The notes under the pieces were generated by a model that worked only from the letters and a program-made list of their open reading frames with translations, searched no databases and was not told the DNA's origin. The translations under genes and the position numbers were made by a program. Of a DNA stretch of 34,780 nucleotides, positions 1 through 8,115 are shown in pieces; within the stretch, counting starts at the first letter, position 1, and each line of letters begins with the position of its first letter. The DNA lies in IMG/VR virus record IMGVR_UViG_3300030389_002025, positions 1 to 34,780 of that record; one strand, 5' to 3'. The DNA is from a virus.

Positions 1-13
1 TTTCGTCAGTCAT
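1..13 (-). CDS. Start of second copy of RHH/DnaT-like replication protein gene (partial)
   Basis: Read on the minus strand, bases 13 to 1 give ATG-ACT-GAC-GAA (MTDE), identical to the first codons of the gene at 33357-33827. The gene runs off the left edge. On a circular map it is the same gene as that one, with base 1 joining base 33814. Confidence 0.7.
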
Positions 14-98
14 TGTAAATGTTTGTAAGTATGGAAATGATAAGCCAAATGAAGGTCGCTGAACTAGCGATGAAAATGACTGTAAATATTAGATATTC
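1..98. repeat. Left copy of 98-bp exact direct repeat (genome wrap-around)
   Basis: Bases 1-98 match 33815-33912 without a mismatch; the first differences come at 99 and 101, and similarity then resumes through the CTCATG at 109-114. The repeat contains the start codon of the gene that is complete at 33357-33827, its upstream region, and a small hairpin (TCGCT 56-60, loop 61-65, AGCGA 66-70). Because the genes on both sides of the two copies are also homologous, this is most simply the same genomic position met twice while reading round a circular or terminally redundant genome. Confidence 0.95.
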
Positions 99-109
99 TA
101 TGATTTCCC

Positions 110-754
110 TCATGTCGTTGCCAATGCTTTTGCAAGTGCGGGAAACTTTCCGCTAAACGCTTTTGGGTTTTGAGTTTCAACAAATCTGAACTCAGGTTTT
201 TCATCCAAGTATATTGTAAGTCCTAACTTGGATGCACTCCCATCAAGGTCAAGCTTCTCATTGAACTCATATATTTTCTTGTTCAAGTTCTGCGAAAGTT
301 GCCCAACTCTACTTACAGTCAAATCATGCTTTTTCGCTATCTCACTCATCGGATGCCCTTCAACCCTGTTCATCAAAAGAATATCAATCTCAATCAAATC
401 AAGTTTATCGAAAAGCATTTGCAAGATTTCCTTGTTTTCGAGATTCAATGACTGATTATTTGGTAGCAAACGATCTGACTCAACGTCTTGGTAGTAAGTC
501 ATGCTCTTGGCTTTTGCGGTAAACATCTCAGGCCATTCGCTTATTACGTCCACAATCATTCCGGCATCCAAAAACGCCAACTCGATCTTCTTGACCTCTG
601 TCTCAGTAGGTCTGCGTTTAAGATTTATGATCTGCCCGACTCTCGATTGGTCCATATCCGTTTGCCTGGCAAGCTCGGCTTGCGACCAACCCAAAGTTTC
701 CAATGCTTTCCAAATCTCTCCATGTTTAATCTTTACTAATGCCGCTATTTTCAT
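110..754 (-). CDS. XRE HTH / sigma-70 region 4-like fusion regulator (left allele)
   Basis: A 214-aa predicted DNA-binding regulator. Residues about 13-63 form a Cro/C1-type helix-turn-helix (WSQAELARQTDMDQSRVGQI, then a helical linker). Residues about 104-165 resemble sigma-70 region 4 (ILLMNRVEGHPMSEIAKKHD followed by SRVGQLSQNL). No sigma region 2 is present, so it is unlikely to be a complete sigma factor. It lies between the nuclease gene upstream (29 bp overlap) and the replication genes downstream, and a diverged allele is at 34238-34780. The ATG at 754 is the best start although no strong Shine-Dalgarno is visible. A role in switching early or replication transcription is inferred from the domains, not known. 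Confidence 0.8.
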   Translation of the reverse strand: MKIAALVKIKHGEIWKALETLGWSQAELARQTDMDQSRVGQIINLKRRPTETEVKKIELAFLDAGMIVDVISEWPEMFTAKAKSMTYYQDVESDRLLPNNQSLNLENKEILQMLFDKLDLIEIDILLMNRVEGHPMSEIAKKHDLTVSRVGQLSQNLNKKIYEFNEKLDLDGSASKLGLTIYLDEKPEFRFVETQNPKAFSGKFPALAKALATT

Positions 755-1076
755 TCCACGATTTTTTGTTGAGGAGAGCGACCAGGTCGCTTAGGCGACA
801 AGTGAACATACTCTCCGAGTTCTTCTTTCTATGTATAACGCATGGGGGTTTGTCTCCTGCGTCCCTTAAACTTTGAGTCATTGCCTTATAGAGGTTTAAC
901 GCTTCGACAAATTTGGCTTCGATATGAAACGGAAACTCTTCGCTCACCACGTCCGGTGAGTCGGACCCACCCGCAAATTGCTGACCTCGCCTTGCGGGGA
1001 ATCCGTTCTCATCCAAATAGCGGGCCAGTTCCCGCTCGTATCTAGCTCCCTTTGCTCGACTGTTTATTTTTCCCAT
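726..1076 (-). CDS. Small PD-(D/E)XK nuclease, Holliday-junction-resolvase-like
   Basis: A 116-aa protein with the layout of small phage resolvase or VRR-type nucleases. A basic N-terminus (GKINSRAKGARYERELARYL) carries the conserved helix with glutamate. SPDVV follows around residue 44, and then FHIEAK, giving the D...ExK pattern of a PD-(D/E)XK active site. The C-terminal part ends in a strand and helix (SMFTCRLSDLVALL). It overlaps the 73-aa gene upstream by 35 bp and the regulator downstream by 29 bp, and sits with SSB and the RecE-like exonuclease, so a recombination or DNA-processing role fits. Whether it cuts junctions or other DNA cannot be told. Confidence 0.7.
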   Translation of the reverse strand: MGKINSRAKGARYERELARYLDENGFPARRGQQFAGGSDSPDVVSEEFPFHIEAKFVEALNLYKAMTQSLRDAGDKPPCVIHRKKNSESMFTCRLSDLVALLNKKSWNENSGISKD

Positions 1077-1263
1077 CTGGCTTATCCTTCGTTTGCCTGA
1101 TTACACCCTCAACCGTTGAGTATCCCGCCTTGCGTTCAATCATTGTAACAATCCGATCCACGACCGCATGTAACACGATTAACGCTTCATTATATTCCGC
1201 ATCATCAAGGTGATCCTTGGCGAATTTTACGCCCTTTCTCAGCCTATCGATTTCCAAGTTCAT
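1042..1263 (-). CDS. Small conserved-position hypothetical protein
   Basis: A 73-aa, mostly helical protein (MNLEIDRLRKGVKFAKDHLD at the start; HAVVDRIVTMIERKAGYSTV in the middle) with a Lys/Ser-rich tail. Its ATG overlaps the stop of the RecE-like gene by 4 bp (ATGA) and its end overlaps the nuclease by 35 bp, so it is translated as part of the recombination operon. No family is recognised; an accessory factor for the neighbouring nucleases is only a guess. Confidence 0.7.
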   Translation of the reverse strand: MNLEIDRLRKGVKFAKDHLDDAEYNEALIVLHAVVDRIVTMIERKAGYSTVEGVIRQTKDKPDGKNKQSSKGS

Positions 1264-2237
1264 TGCGCATCCTTCTTGCCTTCATTAAACCATCTCATGG
1301 CATTGGCGAATTCATCCATGTCCACGCGGACCTCATTGCCAATCTTGCGGGTTTCCAGTTGAAACGCTTTGATGATCTTATAAACGTAAGTTCGTGAAAC
1401 TCCGAACATACTTGCCGTCTTTGTAACTGATGAGCTATTGAATTTGTTGCTCAAGTCAAGGGTCTCCACGGAGTCCGAATAGCCCGGCCATATGCCGCTC
1501 GATTTGCATTGTGCCCATAGCTGACATGCCCTACGCATGTCCTCTCTATGGCGGTCAATGTCCGAGCCTCTCAACGTGTAGACGGAAACCACGTAGGGTG
1601 GTTTCTTTTCCACGGCAACGAAGATGAATTGTTTCGGGGAATATCCGAGCATTCTCAATCCTTCCATATAGAAACATGCTTGTTGTGCATATCCATAGGT
1701 TCTTACCGAAGATGCAAAACCTTTCTTGCTACCATCTTGCGTGCTCTTCAGGTCGATTACAACGTCCGCATCGGGCAGGAAGTAATCGGGGCGGATTTTA
1801 CAGTCCGCGCCTTCCATTGTGAAGTATCCGCTCCCTTCAATGATTGCATCAACCTCCGCCAAATATGCGGAGACAACCGGATGGTCTAAGCAGGACTCCG
1901 CCATCTCACAACAAACGTCGTAATCGGATGCCGATAACCATTGCTTGTCGGGATATTGCGCTTCCATCTCTGCAAACGCTTCCTTGTACGCGTTTGTTCT
2001 TGGTCCGTTACCGTCAATCTGGTCGGGCTTTTCTCCGAACTCGGACTCCACCTTGCTCGGCTCCAAGACCAAGCCATGAAAACACCCGCCCATCGCAAGG
2101 GCGGGTGTTTTAGGTTGCGGGTTGTCCAACATCCATCTGACGTGTTTCGGACTAAAACTAGTTATCTTTCGGGCAATGGAAGAGGATAATTCAGGTCCGC
2201 TATGGTACTCGCTATTACTGATTCCAGTCTTGAGCAT
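1260..2237 (-). CDS. RecE/exonuclease VIII-like PD-(D/E)XK exonuclease with C-terminal HTH
   Basis: A 325-aa protein. Residues 1-250 match phage RecE-type exonucleases (PD-(D/E)XK, DUF3799-like): start ISNSEYHSGPELSSS, GGCFHGLVLEP at about 50-60, RPDYF with D151, then VIDLKST with D162 and K164, and the helix YGYAQQACFYMEGL. Such enzymes degrade one strand of duplex DNA to make 3' single-stranded tails for annealing. Residues about 268-314 add an excisionase/MerR-type HTH (TKTASMFGVSRTYVYKIIKA, then RKIGNEVRVDMDEF), unusual for this family. The ATG overlaps the SSB stop (TGATG). Upstream SSB and the downstream small nuclease suggest a recombination or replication module; no RecT or Erf annealase is seen. 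Confidence 0.82.
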   Translation of the reverse strand: MLKTGISNSEYHSGPELSSSIARKITSFSPKHVRWMLDNPQPKTPALAMGGCFHGLVLEPSKVESEFGEKPDQIDGNGPRTNAYKEAFAEMEAQYPDKQWLSASDYDVCCEMAESCLDHPVVSAYLAEVDAIIEGSGYFTMEGADCKIRPDYFLPDADVVIDLKSTQDGSKKGFASSVRTYGYAQQACFYMEGLRMLGYSPKQFIFVAVEKKPPYVVSVYTLRGSDIDRHREDMRRACQLWAQCKSSGIWPGYSDSVETLDLSNKFNSSSVTKTASMFGVSRTYVYKIIKAFQLETRKIGNEVRVDMDEFANAMRWFNEGKKDAQ

Positions 2238-2854
2238 CAGAATGGTACGTTTGGATCGTTTGTTTCAGGTTTCGATTCCGGCTCAGGCTCAGGATCGGGT
2301 TCAGGTTTCGGCTTGGGTTGCGGCTTGGGTTCTTCCGCAACGTCGAACGGATCACCGGAATCGTACAAAGCGGTAAGGTCAACCTTGGTTGCCAAGATGA
2401 CTGCTCTTTGCTCGTCGGTCATCTTTTTGTGGGGCTTTGCAACCATGGCATAGCTAGTCTCTAACCCTTCACCGTTCTTGATGATGTCGATGTCGTATGT
2501 TCGCGGATCGCCCCAATCGGGGTCTTGGCAATAACTATAAAGGGTATCCTTCAAAATCTTCTGCGTGATCTCCAGCACTTGCACCCGGTCCTCGGCGTAA
2601 GAGTATACCTTCATAGCAAAGAACTCCTTGGGTTTGTCCTCAAACTTGCGGGGTGCTTCTTCGCCGACTTTCCAGCGGTAAGGTTTGCGCCCACCTTCTT
2701 CGTTGGTTGTCCATCCGAGCATGCCGTTTATAAATCCATTGTCCGCCTGGCTACCGACTATGCGGAAAGAATTTTTGCCTTGTTGTAATTTTACGTAGTT
2801 TCCACTTCCCCCGCCCGAATCAGGCGCTCTCTCTATATTATCTAAGAATGTCAT
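2237..2854 (-). CDS. ssb: Phage single-stranded DNA-binding protein with SSB-like acidic tail
   Basis: A 205-aa protein resembling phage ssDNA-binding proteins that open with a short linker and a YVKLQQGKNSFRIVGS strand. Residues to about 165 form the presumed OB-type core with many aromatic residues. A Pro/Glu/Lys linker (PKPQPKPKPEPDPEPEPE) leads to a terminus ending DPNVPF, the same type of end as the DDDIPF tip of bacterial SSB that docks replication and repair proteins. It is first in the recombination operon, behind a terminator and a candidate promoter, so it can be expressed independently of the structural genes. Protein partners are inferred from the tail alone. Confidence 0.78.
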   Translation of the reverse strand: MTFLDNIERAPDSGGGSGNYVKLQQGKNSFRIVGSQADNGFINGMLGWTTNEEGGRKPYRWKVGEEAPRKFEDKPKEFFAMKVYSYAEDRVQVLEITQKILKDTLYSYCQDPDWGDPRTYDIDIIKNGEGLETSYAMVAKPHKKMTDEQRAVILATKVDLTALYDSGDPFDVAEEPKPQPKPKPEPDPEPEPESKPETNDPNVPF

Positions 2855-2895
2855 ATCATTATTATTTAAGTTAATTGTTGATTAGGAAAACCGAC

Positions 2896-2922
2896 AAAAT
2901 AATCCTTGTACAGTACTGTCAA
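2896..2922 (-). promoter_or_regulatory. Candidate promoter and palindromic operator for the ssb operon
   Basis: On the minus strand a perfect TTGACA (2922-2917) is followed after 15 bp by TATTTT (2901-2896), a short spacing that keeps confidence modest. A perfect 10-bp palindrome, ACAGTACTGT (2910-2919), overlaps the -35 box, where a repressor could block polymerase. It lies just after the late terminator and 42-68 bp upstream of the ssb ATG. Confidence 0.4.
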
Positions 2923-2930
2923 CACAAAAC

Positions 2931-2964
2931 AAAAAAAAGACCCGTAGGGAGAGATACCTACGGG
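2931..2964 (-). terminator. Rho-independent terminator of the late structural operon
   Basis: CCCGTAGG (2941-2948), an 8-base loop and CCTACGGG (2957-2964) form a perfect 8-bp stem. On the minus strand it is followed by a U-tract from the A-run 2931-2938. It lies downstream of the 1087-aa virion gene and upstream of ssb, separating late and recombination transcription. Confidence 0.9.
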
Positions 2965-3035
2965 CCTTCAAAGAAAGAATACTAACAATAGTATGGGGGT
3001 AGGTTAGTGGCGGGTGCGGGGTTTGTCAAATTAAT

Positions 3036-6000
3036 TTAATTGCGCGGTTTGCGACTCAAATAATATGCAGCCCTTCTGTAGCCTTTCGGTACATTCCGTA
3101 CATTTACTTTTCTCACCACTTGCGCTCTATCCTCATAACTCATGCCCAATAAGGCTTGCACTTGATCAAGTTTATACGGTCCTATTGATGTCCCTTCTCT
3201 TCGCGCTTCGACTTCAAACTTCTCCATAATATCTGCGGCGCTACTACCCTCTCTTGCTAGTGTCCCAATCATATTTTGGAGTGTTTCGGTCATACCGTCA
3301 TTGTCTTCAATCGCATAAACCTCATCATCACCAACAATCCCCTTAAAGGACAACAATGCACCAAGCCCTAAATTACGAGATTTCGTCAATCCTGGGCCAA
3401 CTTTCTTTTCCAACAATGTTTTCATCAACACAGGGTCTTGCATTGCCTCAAGCAAAATTTCTTTAAGCTTCAGATTTGGCATTTTATCCAAAAGGTTTTT
3501 GCCCGCCTTTGATCCGATTTGCGCAATAATTAAATCGTGACCCATACTTTGTCCAAACGGACTCATTAGGATTACGGACGATCCGGCTAGTCTGGCAAAT
3601 ATATCTACAAGAAAATCAGAGTCAGGAGGTACGCTCGGAAGCGTTGCACCTTCTGTTCTTTGCGCGACTGATGCGGCAAATTTATCAGCTTCTTTAGACA
3701 TTGCATCTATGCCAGCCATTTCATCTTTTGTAAACAATCCACTATCAACCAAGTCTTCACGCAAAGTGGTCTTGCCTTGCTTAACGTCCAATAGTTGACG
3801 CAATTTTTGACCAAGCAATAATTCAGCGGCTTCATCCGCCACTCCGCTGGCACTATAAGGAACCATGCTATCTTTGAGCAAATTTTCAACAATGCTTGAT
3901 CTAACTCCGTTGAGCGCTTCCTGATTGTTTACACCTTTTTGTTTTTTCAAAGACAAGTTTCTAATTCTTCTCAATTCCGCATATCTATTTGGCGACTTCA
4001 AAATGTTTGCGGTAAACCTTGGCATACCCGAAGCGGGAATTTGCAAAACCCTACTTGCCATCGTTTTTGGCAGGAAACTTGTTTGCATTTGAGCAGTTGA
4101 ATTTTGCAAGCGTTTGACCAAATGAGCTTGAATTTCGGGTTTTTGCAAACTGTCGTAGATACCCAACGCTTTTAGTCCATTTTCATGTTTTGTTAAAAAT
4201 CCACTAAGTTTTGTAAGATCAACTTCTCCCGTGGGTGATACCGCTTGATTTGCCATAGCGTAATAAAATTTAGCTAATGGGTCTCGCATCTCCTGATAAT
4301 AATGACCTTTTGCGCCCGCTTGCAAAAGAGCCTTAAAGTCTTGATACGGCGCTTGTCCCGCTCCCATCAGCGCTTTATCAAGCACCACGTCAGGTTGTTG
4401 CTCCAAGATGCCTTGTATATTCCTACTATACATTTTGCTTATGATGGGAATACCTAAGAACTCGTATTTGTTTCGCGTGGCGTTATTTGCCAATTGTAAA
4501 GCCGCTGAATCTCCAGCAGTATTAAGATCATTTAAAATTCCGGTCTCAATAATTTTTAAACGTCGAGCAAGGTCACGACTTTGATTTGATCCTGGTCCAG
4601 TCAATGCCTTTCTGATTTGTTCGCTGATTTGTGAACGCGCCGCTAAGAGATCACCAGAAGAAACACTTGAAATTCCGGCTTCAGGCTTAAATTCCAAGTT
4701 TTGCATTCTTTTTAAAACGTTCGGCAGATCAATCTCTAATAATCCACCCTCTTCGGAAGCAAGTTTTTGCAAAGCACTATCGGTTTCCGTTCCGCTTATC
4801 CGCAAAGTTTTGTCTACTCTATCCCACAATGCAGATTCCGACTTTCTTAAATCGTCATAAGTTTTATCAAATATTGCTTTTAATTGGTTTCCAGCTTGTT
4901 CTTTGGTAACTTGCGGATTTGGAGTTCCAAGGGATGTAAGATTTGCCTCCATATTTTGAAGTTTTCTTACTGCTTCAGAAACTCTCAATCCGGTCACGGC
5001 ATTCAATTGATCTATTCTTGCTTGTGCAATTATTCGCAAAAGTTCAGGATCGCCATCTGCAACTTCTATACTATTTCGGAAAAAGCGATTCATATCGATA
5101 ATAGAATTCTTAGTCTGCTCTGCCGCTTCTTTTGAAATTTCTTTATCACTACGTATTAACGAGCGTTCAATAGCCAATAACGCTTGATCACCCGTAAGAA
5201 GTCCTGGTGATTGTCGTTTTTTATAATTAAAACTTTTTTCGTTTAAAACTTTTTGCAAAGTTTCTGCCGCTTGTTTTGGGTCTCCACCCAAGTTTACAAC
5301 TTCACCTTGTAAAAGTTTAGCAGTTTCTTTTTCCGCACCTCTACGACCTGATAACTTCATGCCAAGCGCTCGTTTGAATTTTTCGATATGTCCACGGCTC
5401 ATACCATTTATTATTTGGTAAGATTTTCCCGCTAATAACGGTGCAGACATGACCGAGAGGGGCGCGCCTACCGAACCTATCATTCTTGCGGTCGGATCAC
5501 CCGGAGCAACTGCCTCTGCCACTCCACCACCAAGGCCCGATAATACCGCTACTGAACCTTCAAGGCTTGCAAAAGTGCCAGGATTTTTTGCGGCAAATTT
5601 TACCATCTCATCAATAGTGCCTCCGACTAATTTTCCCGAACCGGGAGTTGCAAGTTGCACCGCAGTTTTTCCTTTTGCGGCCATTGCTATCGGTGCAGAC
5701 ATACTCATTGAAAGTCCCGCTTCTTCACCTGCAACCGCAAATGGACGGGTAGAAGCTGGCATATCCCTCAAAGTTGAATATGGTCTATTTGTAAATGGGC
5801 TTTTTGCCCTTTGATCAGATGCAACGTTTTCAGGTAATCTACCCGCGACTGATGCGGCATCATAATATCCAAGACCCACTTCTTGCAAAGCCCTACTCAA
5901 ATTATAAGGACTAGCAGAATCAGGATACAATGACTCAGGAAGAACCGTTTTTAATGTTGCGTCTACTCCTGCAATTGGTAAGGCAAGAACTGCATCTGCA

Positions 6001-6299
6001 AGTTGCGCCGGACCTTGAAAAAACCCTCTGCCCAATGCACCCAACTTGGCTTGCATCGATGGATCGTCAACTGCTTGCGCTTCCATATCAGCAAAAAGTT
6101 TTGCTCTTGAAGCACCTACTTTTTTAAACTCTTCAACCGCTTTTTGATAATCTTCTTCTCCTTGCAAACCTGCATTTTCCGCAAGAAAACTCTTTAATCG
6201 ATTATATTTGTTATCTTCTGTATGAAAATTAATCTCCGTATCCGTCACACCCCTTTTGCGTAGCTCGGCAATTGCTTGTTCGTTTGTAAGAGTTTTCAT
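3036..6299 (-). CDS. Very large internal virion / ejection-type protein
   Basis: A 1087-aa protein, the last gene of the structural operon. It starts with a helical segment (MKTLTNEQAIAELRKRGVTD), then Ala/Gly-rich hydrophobic patches around residues 85-120 and 200-300 (for example SLEGSVAVLSGLGGGVAEAV), long Lys/Glu helices in the middle, and another hydrophobic patch late in the chain (LAGSSVILMSPFGQSMGHDL). Size, position after the tail genes and mixed helical/hydrophobic character fit the internal core proteins that podoviruses inject into the cell envelope. No lytic transglycosylase motif was recognised, so the assignment is by architecture and context. It is preceded 10 bp away by the 599-aa gene. 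Confidence 0.6.
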   Translation of the reverse strand: MKTLTNEQAIAELRKRGVTDTEINFHTEDNKYNRLKSFLAENAGLQGEEDYQKAVEEFKKVGASRAKLFADMEAQAVDDPSMQAKLGALGRGFFQGPAQLADAVLALPIAGVDATLKTVLPESLYPDSASPYNLSRALQEVGLGYYDAASVAGRLPENVASDQRAKSPFTNRPYSTLRDMPASTRPFAVAGEEAGLSMSMSAPIAMAAKGKTAVQLATPGSGKLVGGTIDEMVKFAAKNPGTFASLEGSVAVLSGLGGGVAEAVAPGDPTARMIGSVGAPLSVMSAPLLAGKSYQIINGMSRGHIEKFKRALGMKLSGRRGAEKETAKLLQGEVVNLGGDPKQAAETLQKVLNEKSFNYKKRQSPGLLTGDQALLAIERSLIRSDKEISKEAAEQTKNSIIDMNRFFRNSIEVADGDPELLRIIAQARIDQLNAVTGLRVSEAVRKLQNMEANLTSLGTPNPQVTKEQAGNQLKAIFDKTYDDLRKSESALWDRVDKTLRISGTETDSALQKLASEEGGLLEIDLPNVLKRMQNLEFKPEAGISSVSSGDLLAARSQISEQIRKALTGPGSNQSRDLARRLKIIETGILNDLNTAGDSAALQLANNATRNKYEFLGIPIISKMYSRNIQGILEQQPDVVLDKALMGAGQAPYQDFKALLQAGAKGHYYQEMRDPLAKFYYAMANQAVSPTGEVDLTKLSGFLTKHENGLKALGIYDSLQKPEIQAHLVKRLQNSTAQMQTSFLPKTMASRVLQIPASGMPRFTANILKSPNRYAELRRIRNLSLKKQKGVNNQEALNGVRSSIVENLLKDSMVPYSASGVADEAAELLLGQKLRQLLDVKQGKTTLREDLVDSGLFTKDEMAGIDAMSKEADKFAASVAQRTEGATLPSVPPDSDFLVDIFARLAGSSVILMSPFGQSMGHDLIIAQIGSKAGKNLLDKMPNLKLKEILLEAMQDPVLMKTLLEKKVGPGLTKSRNLGLGALLSFKGIVGDDEVYAIEDNDGMTETLQNMIGTLAREGSSAADIMEKFEVEARREGTSIGPYKLDQVQALLGMSYEDRAQVVRKVNVRNVPKGYRRAAYYLSRKPRN

Positions 6300-6309
6300 A
6301 CCTTAACCT

Positions 6310-8109
6310 TTATAATTTTTTTAACAAGTCCTCTTTGGAAAATGATCCCATAGGATTTGTCGGCACAGGAATAGTTTTAGTTGATTGATTATCTGAAGCA
6401 CCGCCCAATATGCGATCTATGCTTGGGTCTGAAAATTCAGTATTTATTTGTCCACCAAGACTAGCATTAATTACTACTAAAAGTCTTGGAGCGCTTAACG
6501 CTATTCTTCGCGCCTTTTCATAGGTTTCAGTCCCAGGTTTTATTTCAGGATCGCGCAATACTGACTCCGCCTCCGTTAAGGATTCTTGTAAAAAACGTGG
6601 ATATTCATTTAATCTCCGCAATACGGTTGGGTTGTCTTGCTTTGGATTTGCCAAAATATCTTCATCAACATTCTTCTGAGTATAAACTGGTCCTCTTGAA
6701 TTTACTGCATTGACAAGTATAGGCTTAATTAATGCATTTATTGCAGTTAGTCTAGCGGTTTGCTCTTCTCGTTCCTCAAGTCCCAAACCAATACCAAGAC
6801 CTGCTTCATCAACTTCCTTACCTGATAATCCAACTTTTCCGGCTAGATACAATGTTAAATCTTGAAGCATACCCTTGACATCACCACCTGCGGCAGTAGG
6901 AGCAATAAGTGGTTCTTTTTTCTCATCGTATTCTTCAGCCGCTTTTCTACCCTGTTGTATTATTGCTTCTCCCTTGTCCAATCTTACGGGTCCAATATTT
7001 TCGCTTGGCGTACCTATCCTTACCACATTCCCATCAGGATCTTTTCTTAAGAACCCTGCCCTTGTTTGGAACACATTTGGATCTGATGCCAAAGTTTTTT
7101 CAGCATCAAATCTAAGTTTATCGGCTTCTCGTTCTTCCTGTTTAAATTCTTGTTCTTTACGTTCAGCTAATACTTCAACCACATCAGGCCGTTCACCAAG
7201 AGGTAGGCGTAGTCGTATATTGTCTTCTTGACTTAAAACATAACTATCATCGGGACTAAGCTTTTCTCGCGTTAATCTGCCTTCAGCCAAACCTTTTTGG
7301 ATTCTTTCAAGCTGGCCTTCAAGGGCCAAATATCGATCTTTTTTTATTCTTTCATCTTCTTTAGCCTGTGTTCTTTCCCTGTCTTGATCTTCTAATTCGC
7401 CTTTAAGTTTTTCGAATTCAGTCATATCAATTTTCATTTTCAATGCATCTTCCGCAGATTGCATGTAATCTGATGGATCAAAATTGCCCTGCTTAATTAG
7501 TTGGTATTCACTAATCATCTTTCTTTGTAGCGGATTAAGTAAACTAGTTGCTTTTTGGCGCTCTGGGCCTGATAAATTAAGAAGTCTATTCAAAAGTCCT
7601 TGTGCCTTCTCTTGCACAAGATTCTTACTTGCTTTTCTTTGATTTTCCAATCGATCTTTTAATTCATTTTTATCCTCTTGTTCATTGAGTAAAGCTAGAG
7701 ACATTTTGGTTTTTATATTTCTATCCTCTTCCTGTTGCTTTTGGAGATCGATCTCTTTGACGGTTGCCATTGCACTATCAAGACCTCTCAAGCCCTTTAA
7801 ACCAAGTTCACCTTTGGAGAGTTTGTCCATGTCGGAAAAGTTTTTCTTATCAAAGTCCTCATCACCAGTCATTGTAAGACGTTGCGCCAAGCTAGGGTCT
7901 AGTCTTATACGATTACGAATTTTATTTTCCAACTCTTCTTTCTTTTGCTTATTCAAACCATACTGCTCGATCATACCGCCCACCTGTGCGCCAATATTCG
8001 CCATAGCCTGACCTTGGGTCTGTCCGGCTTGCGCGATTAACTTAGCCGCCGTATCGAACGATCCGAGCGCAGATCCGTAATTTCCTGAAAAGAATGGTCG
8101 TCGTGCCAT
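6310..8109 (-). CDS. Coiled-coil internal virion protein
   Basis: A 599-aa highly charged protein. The N-terminus (GNYGSALGSFDTAAKLIAQA and on to residue 50) is Gly/Ala-rich and amphipathic; residues about 50-330 are dominated by Lys/Glu/Gln heptad-like helices with little hydrophobic core, and the rest is mixed. No catalytic motif was found. It sits between the 798-aa and 1087-aa virion proteins with 6 and 10 bp gaps, the layout of the multi-protein ejection core in podoviruses. Virion location is inferred from neighbours and composition. Confidence 0.55.
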   Translation of the reverse strand: MARRPFFSGNYGSALGSFDTAAKLIAQAGQTQGQAMANIGAQVGGMIEQYGLNKQKKEELENKIRNRIRLDPSLAQRLTMTGDEDFDKKNFSDMDKLSKGELGLKGLRGLDSAMATVKEIDLQKQQEEDRNIKTKMSLALLNEQEDKNELKDRLENQRKASKNLVQEKAQGLLNRLLNLSGPERQKATSLLNPLQRKMISEYQLIKQGNFDPSDYMQSAEDALKMKIDMTEFEKLKGELEDQDRERTQAKEDERIKKDRYLALEGQLERIQKGLAEGRLTREKLSPDDSYVLSQEDNIRLRLPLGERPDVVEVLAERKEQEFKQEEREADKLRFDAEKTLASDPNVFQTRAGFLRKDPDGNVVRIGTPSENIGPVRLDKGEAIIQQGRKAAEEYDEKKEPLIAPTAAGGDVKGMLQDLTLYLAGKVGLSGKEVDEAGLGIGLGLEEREEQTARLTAINALIKPILVNAVNSRGPVYTQKNVDEDILANPKQDNPTVLRRLNEYPRFLQESLTEAESVLRDPEIKPGTETYEKARRIALSAPRLLVVINASLGGQINTEFSDPSIDRILGGASDNQSTKTIPVPTNPMGSFSKEDLLKKL

Positions 8110-8115
8110 GATTTG

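Noticed and set aside
1-98. Phage attachment (att) site or true terminal repeat
   Set aside because: No integrase was found, and the flanking genes are themselves homologous, so genome wrap-around with strain variation explains the repeat better.
228-455. Plus-strand ORFs inside the regulator gene (also 488-739, 501-794, and 34299-34586)
   Set aside because: They are mirror readings of the well-supported minus-strand regulator; the same shadow appears over both alleles and has no ribosome site.
5449-5814. Plus-strand 121-aa ORF within the 1087-aa gene
   Set aside because: Low-complexity antisense shadow of a continuous minus-strand gene.
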